Shown here: positions 23,149 through 33,400 of the stretch, piece after piece
How positions within the stretch are numbered: the first letter of the stretch is position 1
Layout: every line of letters starts with the position of its first letter
From: Mesorhabditis belari
Lineage: Eukaryota; Nematoda; Chromadorea; Rhabditida; Rhabditidae
Direction: 5' to 3'
Assembly: GCA_958450365.1 (NCBI GenBank)
Contig: CAUEEP010000753.1
Coordinates: 1,049,413 to 1,113,412 of the forward strand
Length of the DNA: 64,000 nt
Position numbers and translations under genes: made by a program
Notes under the pieces: model-generated
Database searches by the model: none
What the model was told of the DNA's origin: nothing
Seen by the model: the letters and a program-made list of their open reading frames with translations, nothing else

Positions 23149-23546
23149 TAAAAATTTGCTTAAAGCCGAAATCTAATTTTCTAAATAGATTCTGTGCTTT
23201 CCAGATCAGCCAATGACAAATTTAAAAAGCAAAATGTTCAAGCAGAATCTCGGATTGATCGAGAAAACTGTTTTCCTTAATAATTCTTTCAATTTAACTT
23301 TAAATTGAATTTTTTAATGATAAAATTGTGCTCAGGTACCGAATTTAAATAGATCACTGTATTTTTTCCCTTGTTTTCCATGTCCATTTCTTCATTTCCC
23401 CTCCGGAGAGTGCCGAGCGATAATGTGATTTCCCGCTTTCCCCCGTTTTTCTCCGTAACGATCCCGGTTTTTTTGATTGGTGTGTTTCCTGGAATTCTCC
23501 TTGAAAAACTATACAAAAAAGCTCGATTAGAACTTGAAATTGACAC

Positions 23547-23622
23547 CAGGCGGAGTCGAACCCGCGACCTCTAGAGCGACCACCGGATTGCCAGTGGAAC
23601 GCTCTACCGGCTGAGCCATGTA
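23547..23622 (-). pseudogene. tRNA-like element
   Basis: Minus strand: GGCTCAGCCGGTAGAGCG D arm pairs well, B box GGGTTCGACTCC; acceptor arms do not match. TGACTTCCAG follows about 43 bp away. Confidence 0.65.
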
Positions 23623-23870
23623 GAAACTGTCTTGGAATTAAAATCTAGTGTTCCAAAAGGGTTTACTGACTTCCAGATTAAAACTTGGTCATTCTAATAA
23701 TCGCTAAAATCGTTTACAGTACTTTATTTAGCGACGATAAGCTTTCATCGCCGTAAAACCTCTGAAATCTCTCCTTTTTAAATATTTCTTCAAAAACTGA
23801 TGATCCTGGATGTCACGTAAAAAGTCAAAATCATCCTTGCCACCGATTTCCAATTTTTTGGTCTTAAATT

Positions 23871-23942
23871 GGCACCAGGCGGAGTCGAACCCGCGACCTT
23901 TGGATTGGTAGTGGAACGCTCTACCGGCTGAGCTACGTGGAA
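23871..23942 (-). pseudogene. tRNA-Gly(ACC)-like element
   Basis: Minus strand: GTAGCTCAGCCGGTAGAGCG, CTACCAATCC, GCGGGTTCGACTCCGC. The 3' anticodon stem is preserved but its 5' partner is mutated. Part of a ~430-bp duplication with 23.55 kb. Confidence 0.65.
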
Positions 23943-24354
23943 ACTGGTTCCAAATCAAAACCTAGCGTTCCAAAAGGATTTACTGACTTCCAGATTAAAA
24001 CTTGGTCATTCTAATAATCGCTAAAATCGTCTACAGTACTTTATTTAGCGACGATAAGCTTTCATCGCTGTAAAACCTCTGAAATCTCTCTTTTTTCAAT
24101 ATTTCTTTAAAAACTGGTGATCCTGGATGTCACGTAAAAAGTCAAAATCATTTTTGCCACCGATTTCCAATTTTTGGTCTCCAGTGCAAAAATTCGGGTG
24201 CTATTTTGGTGGAATTTTTTCGTCTCCACAACACGAGAGTCGATAATTCTTCGATTCTCGCAAATGCTGGGAAGCACCTGCCCTTTTGGGCCCATCAGAT
24301 CGAGAAAAGGAGGAGGACTTGGAAAAGGGGTCCGGGCCGACTCACCTCTCCAAC

Positions 24355-24480
24355 CACTAGGCTAGGGGCGGGGCGGGGCCGACCGCTATACAGTAGGCTG
24401 TCCTGCCTCACTCACAGACGCCCACAGACACCCATAGACCCCATAGACGCTCAATTCCTTCCCTCAACTCGCTAAATTCC
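24355..24480 (+). promoter_or_regulatory. GC-rich leader/promoter-proximal stretch of lin-11
   Basis: Just upstream of the lin-11 ATG lies an unusually GC-rich run with two overlapping GGGGCGGGG-type boxes (24365-24380), followed by CACAGACGCCCAC-like direct repeats and the sequence before the start codon. It stands out against the A/T-rich surroundings and is not part of a repeat family seen elsewhere in the window. A promoter or 5' UTR role is inferred from position. Confidence 0.35.
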
Positions 24481-27400
24481 ATGTCTTCATGCGCCCTATG
24501 CCAGCTGCCGATTTTGGACCGATATGTCTACCATGTGCTCGGCAAAGTCGGTTCATTTACGCATTTTTGGCGCTCCTGGAACGCACACTCGGATTTCCCA
24601 TGCTTTCCATGCTAAAAGCTACAATTTGTAACTAGCCTGGGAAAAGTTTTTAGGCAAAAGTTCGGAAAAATTTTTAAATTCAAAATTTCGAAATTTTTCT
24701 TGAATCAGATTTTGTTGTGCGTTCCAGATTGCCTGAAAATTGACTTTAAGAAAAAATTTTCTTGGCTTAAAGTCAATTTTAGGCCGAGGTAACAATTCTG
24801 TCCAACCAGTTCCCTTAGATTTCAAAATTTCAAAATTTTACTTAAACCAGATTTTGTTGTGCCTTCCAGATTGCCTGAAAATTGATTTTAAACAAAAATT
24901 TTCTTGGCTTAACTTCAATTTTGAGCCGAGGTAACAATTCTACGCAACCAGTTTCCTTAGATTTCAAAATTTCGAAATTTTTCTTGAACTAGATTTTGTT
25001 GTGCGTTCCAGATTGCCTAAAAATCGCTTTTAAACAAAAATTTTCTTGGCTTAAATTCAATTTTAAGCCGAGGTAACAATTCTGCACAAAGTTTCATTGG
25101 TTTTCGTTAATTTTAAGTGAATTTTAGAGAAGAAGCTATTATTTCCGATAATTTTCAATTCAGGCCTGGCACCAGGAATGCTTGCGCTGCTCGGATTGCC
25201 AGTCACCGATGAATGAGTCGTGCTTTAGTCGAGACGGCCTTTTGCTTTGTCGACGCGATTTCTCCAGGTTCGAATGGAAAGGAAAAGCTTTTTAAAAGCT
25301 TTTAAAAGCTTTTAAAAGCCTTTAAGAGCAATTTAAAGCCGAATTTGTCAACTATGGATGTCACACGGCATTCTGGTTATCGATTGAAACTGATTTTCGG
25401 CTATTTTTTCAGACGCTACGCCACGCGGTGTGCTGGCTGCGATGGCGGGCTCGAAAAAGATGATTTGGTGCGAAGAGCAAGGGACAAGGTGGCGAGATTT
25501 CGAAATCCTGGAAGTCACGAGGAAATTTGACACAAAATTCAGCGAAATTAAAGCAACTTGAAAAATCAGTAGTTAAATGCAAATTTAAAATAAATGCAAA
25601 TCTCAAATAAGTGCAAATTTCGAATAAATGAAAATTTAAAATAAATGCAAATTTAAAATAAATGCAAATTTAAAATAAATGCAAATTTCGAATTTGCATT
25701 TATTTGAAAAGCAACTTGAAATTTGCATTTAAAATTTTTTCGAAATAATTAAATTTTTCTAAAATTAAATTTCTTTATATGCAAATTATTTCGTGACATC
25801 CAGAACTGTCGAAAAACATTTTGAATCATTTTTCTTCCAGGTTTTTCACATCGAATGCTTCCAGTGCTCGATTTGTCACCGAAAACTCGACACAGGAGAA
25901 CAAGTAGGGGAAATTTACATTTAAAACTCTGAACACTATCTGTGACATCCAGTATGTAGATTTTTCTGAAAAAAATTTGCTAAGGACGATTTTGAGGTGA
26001 AATTTTGGTTTGGTAAGGTTCTCGAAAATGTGCCTTCTTCAAAATTGATTTTTTTGACTCAATTTATTGGTAAATCGACAGTGTGCGATCCAGGACCGCT
26101 GAATTTTTTGAAAAAAATTTGCTAAGGACGATTTTGGGGCAAAATTTTGGCATAGTAAGGTTCTCGAAAATGTACCTTCTTCAAAGTTGATTTTTTTGAC
26201 CCAATTTATTGTTAGATCGTCAGTGTGACTTCCAGGATCGCCAAATTTTTGAAAAAATTTTTTTTAAGAACCATTTTGGGGCAAAATTTTGGCTTAGTAA
26301 GATTCTCGAAAATGTGCCTTCTTCAAAGTTGATTTTTTTGATCCATTTTATTGATAGATCCTCAGTGTGACTTCCAGAACTCCCAAATTTTCAAAAATTT
26401 TTCAAAAAACGCACAGGGATCAATATTTTGTTCTTGTGCAAGCCGCCGAGGCTAATCTCTGTCGATGCAGAGAATTCCCGAGAGAAAACCAAAGGAAAAT
26501 CCCAGGTGAAAGGCCTCAAAAACGCGCAAAAAAAATAGGGAAAAGTCTGGCAAAAAAAAAATTTCAGAACACCTTTTTGAGAGAAAATTTTTGAGAATTT
26601 GAGAAAATAGTGCAGTTTTAAGGCGAAAAATCGAAAATTCCTGAAAATTTGCATTTAAACGGAAAACTTGAAGCTCCCAAGGCTTAGAAATTGACTGGAT
26701 AAGCTTATTTTAAAATCAAAAAAAGAATTTACAAAGTTTTCGCAATTTTTTCACTGACCGGAATCGAACCAGCACCCTCCGGATTGGTAGCCAAACTCAC
26801 TATCCACTCGGCCATCGGAAAAATTTGCATTCTTAGGTTTCTATTATTTTCAAAAACTCTTATGACACCCAGATCCCCCGAAAATCGATTCCGCAAAGTT
26901 TTCCGGCTGTTTCTGACATTTATGCAGATCCAGCTCTCTTTCCGGGGGCTCAGATTTCCTGATGCTCAACGAAAAAACAAAATTTCAAAAGAAAATTTGC
27001 TTTTCAATGGTTTTTTTGTGAATCCTGGGACGCACAGAAGCTATTAAAAATGTAAAAATTTAAGAAATTTGAATTTAAAGTTTTAATTTTTTTTTTGCCT
27101 AACCAATCAGCCATCCAGACTTTCCTCTATTTTTAGCCACTGATAACTGCAATGTATTCCGTCACTAAATAAAAATAGAAAAGAATTTACAAAGTTTTCG
27201 CAATTTTTTCACTGACCGGAATCGAACCAGCACCCCCCGGATTGGTAGCCAAGCTCACTAACCACTCGGCCATCGGCAAAATTTGCATTTTTCGGTTTCT
27301 ATTATATTCAAAAACTCTCATGACACCCAGATCCCCTGAAAATCGATTCCGCAAAGTTTTCCGGCTGTTTCTGACGTTTATACAGATCCAGCTCTCTTCA

Positions 27401-30400
27401 GAGTTCCTGATGCTCAATGAAAAAACAAAATTTCAAAAGAAAATCTGCTTTTCAATGGTTTTTCGGTAAATCCTGGAACTCACAGAAGCTATTGAGAGTG
27501 TAAAAATTTAAGAAATTTGAATTTAAAGCCCTAGCCATCTTGGCTATCATTTTAAAAAAAATTTTAAAACAGCGTTCAAGAGCTAGAATCGGCATTAAAG
27601 GACTCAGTGCCTTCCAGAATTGACTTAAATCTCAGAAAAACTTAATTAAGACGTGAAAAGAACGGAAATTTTGAGGTAGTCCTGAAATGTTGAGGTAGTT
27701 CTGAAATTTTGAATCACTTTCAGCTCTACATTCTCAGCGACGCGCGCTTCGTCTGTCAACAGGATTTCTTGCACGGCCAGCTGGCCTCACCGAGCACACC
27801 GGTGGGTCACACCAAGCAGGCGAAGGTGAATGCGCAAGATTTCAGTTGACTCAACTAGTCGCCGCGCCAATTTCCACGCCTGGCACTTTGCCGCACACCC
27901 CGCTCTCAAATGGCACAACGACACCGCATTTGGGCCACGCGTCGAGCAGAAATGGTTGGTTTTCTAGAAAGAAAAAGCGCAACGCCTAGTCAAGTACTGT
28001 CGAAATAGCTCTAAACCTAAAAATAGCTATGATTTATATTTAAAGCTCTGCAAACTATCTGTGACATCCAGTATGTAGATTTTTTTGAAAAAAATTCGCC
28101 AAGGACCATTTTGGGGCAAAATTTTGGCATGGTAAGGTTTTCGAAAATGTGCCTTCTTCATAGGTGATTTTTTTGATCCATTTTATTGATAAATCGACAG
28201 TGTGCGATCCAGGACCGCTGAATTTTTTGAAAACAATTTGCCAAGGACCATTTTGGGGCAAAATTTTTGGCATGGTAAGGTTCTCGGAAATGTGCCTTCT
28301 TCAAAATTGAGTTTAATTGTCCATTTTCTTGTTAGATCGTCAGTGTGACTTCCAGGACTGCCGAATCTTTTGAAAAAATTTGCTCAAGAACCATTTTGGG
28401 GCAAAATTTTGGCTTAGTAAGATTCTCGAAAATGTGCCTTCTTCATAGTTGATTTTTTTGATCCATTTTATTGATAAATCGACAGTGTGCCATCCAGGAC
28501 CGCTGAATTTTCTAAAAATTTTTTTTTAAGAACCATTTTGGGGCAAAATTTTGACTTAGTAAGGTTCTCGAAAATGTGCCTTCTTCAAAGTTGATTTTTT
28601 TGACCCATTTTATTGATAGATCCTGAGTGTGACTTCCAGGACCACCGAATTTTCAGAAATTTTTTTCAAGAACCATTTTGGGGCAAAATTTTGGCATAGT
28701 AAGGTTCTCGAAAATGTGCCTTCTTCAAAGTTGATTTTTTTGATCCATTTTATTGATAAATCGACAGTGTGCGATCCAGGACCACCGAATTTTCAAAAAT
28801 TTTTCAAAAAACGCACAGGGATCAATATGAAAGTGCCCGCCGAGGCTATCTCTGTCGATGCTCCAAGTCTAAGTCCAGGTCCAGATCCGGCTCCACATCT
28901 AGGTAGACGTCCAGAGCTAGATCTGGAATCAGGTTATGGCTTTCTTTATCCCTAGGGTCTTAGGGTCACCCTAGTACCCAGCTCCTCTCTCAGGACCTGG
29001 AGGGTTCCTCTGTTAGTCACACCGGGAATCTCATTACCAACACTCATTCAAGGCATTCATTGGGGAATTAAAGAAGGAATAGCCGTTCCAGAGGGAAAAG
29101 AGAGCAAAAAGAAATCCATTTACACGGTCGCACTAACAGAACTAACAGACACCCAATAATTATCCATCATCCAACCAGCTCAGGTCCACAAACATTAGAA
29201 ACAAATCAATTTAAAGCTTTCAATCAATCCCGTGACTTCCAGGATAAACTTTTTGTTTACAGATTTTGGATTTTAGGCACGATTTTGACATTGTTCATTA
29301 GTGTACTCTACAAGAACCAGAACAAGATCCACAAACATTAGAAACAAATCAATTTAAAGCTTTCAATAGATCCCGTGACTTCCAGGATAAACTTTTTGTT
29401 TACAGATTTTGGATTTTAGGCACGATTTTGACATTGTTCATTGGAGTGTACTGTACACCTGAGTACAAGATCCACAAACAATAGAAACAAGTCAATTTAA
29501 CGCTTTCAATAGATCCCGTGACTTCCAGAATAAACTCTTTGTTTAGACTTTTTGGATTTTAGGCACGATTTTGACATTGTTCATTAGTGTACTCTACAAG
29601 AACCAGAACAAGATCCACAAACATTAGAAACAAGTCAATTTAAAGCTTTCAATCAATCCCGTGACTTCCAGGATAAACTTATTCTTTAGACTTTTTGGAT
29701 TTTTGACGACTTTGATACTGTAAATTGGAGTGTACTGTACTAAACCCTTTTCAAAGTACTGTAAAATCCATGAAAACCACTTTTTGCGGGAAATAGCCAT
29801 TCCAAAGGGTCCACCATATGGTGTCCACCTTGTTTACCCCGGGTATTTAGCCCTTTGGCTATAAAATAGATACCGTATTGTTCTCTGAGACAAGATGCTC
29901 ATCCTTTTCCGGCAAAAAGACGGCTAAAGAGGGATTTTCTATAGATTCTATACATCTCTGGGACCCACAAAGGGGATCGGATGTGGTGACAGCTGGGAAT
30001 GGATACCATGGCCCGGCGCTGGATTATAAATTTGTACCTGAAATTGGCAAAAAAAAGTTTAAAACTTTAAATTCAAATTTTTTAAATTTTTACATTTTCA
30101 ATAGCTTCTGTGAGTCCCAGGATTCACAGAAAAGCCATTGAAAAGCAAATTTTCTTTTGAAATTTTGCTTTTTCGTTGAGCTTCAGGAAATCTGAAGGGA
30201 GCTGGATCTGTATAAACGTCAGAAACAGCCGGAAAGCTTTGCGAAATCGATTTTCAGGGGATCTGGGTGTCATGAGAGTTTTTGAATATAATAGAAACCG
30301 AAAAATGCAAATTTTGCCGATGGCCGAGTGGTTAGTGAGCTGGGTTGCCAATCTGGGGGGTGCTGGTTCGATCCCGGTCACGGACGGTGCTTTGCATAAA

Positions 30401-33400
30401 CTCGTTGTAACGCATTGCAGACTAATAGAGTACTGTGTTTTGCATAAGCTTCTATGAATTTATAAAAGATAAGGCTGAATTTGTACCTGAAACTGGCAAA
30501 AAAAGTTAAAACTTTAAATTCAAATTTCTTAAATTTTTACATTTTTAATAGCTTCTGTGCGTCCCAGGATTCACAAAAAAACCATTGAAAAGCAGATTTT
30601 CTTTTGAAATTTTGTTTTTTCGTTGAGCTTCAGGAAATCTGAAGAGAGCTGGATCTGTATAAACGTCAGAAACAGCCGAAAAACTTTGCGGAATCGATTT
30701 TCAGGGGATCTGGGTGTCATGAGAGTTTTTGAAAATAATAGAAACCCAAAAATGCAAATTTTGCCGATGGCCGAGTGGTTAGTAAGCTTGGCTACCAATC
30801 TGGGGTTATCGAAATTTTTGTTTCTTTTTAAAAACGTTTGTTTCTTTTTCTATCCACTTTATGACGTCCAGCTTCAGCGAATAACTTATAATTTTGACGA
30901 AATTTTTATTTTTCACCGGTTTTCAGGGCTTGATTTGAGATCGCAGAAAAATAAGCCAGAAATCTCAAAGATTAAACATAAATAAATAGTTAGACTTGAG
31001 TTCTGGAAGTCACGGAATACATTGCAAATAGCAGTGTCTAAAAATAGAGCAAATTCCGGATGGCCGAGTGGTTAGTGAGCTGGGTTGCCAAACTGGGGGG
31101 AAAGGGGGAGGGGTGCTGGTTCGATCCCGGTCAGGAACGGTGCTTTGCATCAATGCTTTGTAACGCATTGCAGACTAATAGAGTACTGTGTTTTGCATAA
31201 GCTTCTATGAATTTATAAAAGATAAAGCTTTCCAGGCTCGCACGGTGGCTCGGATTGTGGCTCGGATGGTGATGAGGAGAATCATGATTGCGCGGATGAG
31301 GTGAGTAATTGGCGTGTTGCAGTTCTATAAGCGATTCGGGAATATGGGATATTAAAGCTGGGATTCTTAGCTACATTTCGGTCTTTAAAGTTTTCCGATT
31401 GGAAATATAGAAATGATTTTACAAGCGTTTGAATGAGGGCCATAATGGAATCGATTTTTGGCCATATTGGCCTCGATTTTTGGCCTTATTGGAATCGATT
31501 TTTGGACTTATTGGCCTCGGTTTTTGGGCATAATGGTATCAAAAAGCGCATTTTATCAAAAAGAGCCTTTTATGAAGCTTAATTCTTGAAATCTAGATGC
31601 ACGAAGCGTTGGAGAATGGAGAGAATCAACAAGACGATGGAAATAAACTGGAAAACGAAGCAAATGCGAAAAGGAGAGGACCGAGAACGACGATTAAAGC
31701 GAAACAGGCTAGTCTTTGTTCTAGATCTTGTTCTATTCTTGTTCTATTCTTGTTCTAGTTCTTGTTCTAGATCTTGTTCTAAGCTCTAGACTGATCTAAA
31801 TAGATCTAAATCTTTTCCAATAGACTTTACTAGATCGTTTTTCAGCTGGAGACTCTGAAGAATGCTTTCGCTACCACGCCAAAACCAACCCGCCATGTTA
31901 GAGAGCAATTAGCGCAAGAGACAGGACTGAATATGAGAGTGATACAGGTGAGATTGAGCAATGGATTTGGATTAACTGCTGGTCACTGGTTTCGATTAGC
32001 TGCTGGTCCTAGTGAGTTCGCAGCTTTGATTATCGAGATTTGATAGTTTTAATAACTCATTGTTCTCGGCCAGGACTTGCCAGCTACTATGCTAGGACTG
32101 TTAATGAATCTCGAAGTTAACGGCTTAAGAAAAACCCGGAGAAGCTGGATATTTTGAGTTAGAAAGTTATTTTTTGCTGATCCTGGATGTCACTTGATAG
32201 AATGGAATCAAAATGAACGTTCGAAATGAAGATTTTTAAGAAATCAAGTTGCGTAACTAAACCGGAACTGTTTTAAAGAAACTGGAGCCCGTTTTCATTG
32301 AAAATCGATTTCTTTTGTTGATCCTGGATGTCACTTGGTAGAATGAAAGCAAAATGAACGTTCGAAATGGAGATTTTAAAGAAATCAAGTTGCGTACTAA
32401 ACCGGAACTGTTTTAAAGAAAACTGGAGGGCTTTTCGGAAGCTTTTTGCTGATGCGGATGTCACTTGATAGATTAATCAAAGAGCTTCAATGGGTTTGGA
32501 GTCAAGTTGCGTAACTAAACCGGAGCTGTTTTAAAGAAACTGGAACCCGTTTTCATTGAAAATCGATTACTTTTGCCGATCCTGGATGTCACTTGATAGA
32601 ATGGAATCAAAATGAACCCTTAAACCCCTTTAATCCAAACTCGAGTACTTCTCTGTACGGCTATCAGTTCAGCGCTGAATCCGGTTGACTGGCCCCACAA
32701 GTGGTACTGCCTTTTCATTCCCCTATCGTTTGAAGAGATCTCTTTTCACTGCTCCTAGCTCTAAAGACTTTAAAAGGGGTGCCGAGTTGTCCCCTTGCCG
32801 CTTTCCCCTACTCAAGAGCCCATTCCATTGCCCCGATTCAATTATAGCCGCCTCGACTCGTGTGGGTGCCCCTTCCAGTTCCCCTGGGGCCATCAACTCT
32901 CGTTCTGGAGCGCACGGGACCTATTGACGGGGTTGAGAAGTTTTTAGAAAACATTCTTGGACAGACAGACAGACATACATACAGACAGACAGACAGACAG
33001 ACAAATTATCGAAATATTGAAGCGATTTTTAATCCAATACCTTCTGTGCACTCCAGCATTAAATTTACCAGCGATAAAATTCCCCTAGCACCTCAGTAAG
33101 TCAGCAGGTGGCTGTCAACTCGAGATCTCACTCAGAAACCCGGAAAAAACAATGGGGTTGAGGGAGATTTTGTCACAAAGCGTCAAGCTGGAATTCACTG
33201 CGACGATTTAGCAAAAAATTGAGCCTTAATAGTTAATTCTAAACAAAATCAACTGTCAAATCGAGATCAAGGCTGAAAAATTACCATTTATCTATAGATT
33301 TTAAATGCAAAGCGATATTTAGGGGTTCTGGATGTCACTAGACTTTTGTACATAAAAAAATGATAGTTTTTTAATGTTTTTATAATTTGCATATAATTGA

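Larger units (their letters stand above)
26720..27520 (-). repeat. ~460-bp unit with tRNA-like element, two copies
   Basis: Each copy has a minus-strand tRNA-like element, ATGACACCCAG, and CTGGRACKCAC. Three further copies lie inverted at 30.0-31.2 kb. Confidence 0.82.

Noticed and set aside
27826..27845. 20-bp intron in lin-11 after KQAK
   Set aside because: Too short to splice. The 44-bp intron 27802-27845 has usable borders and keeps the same frame.
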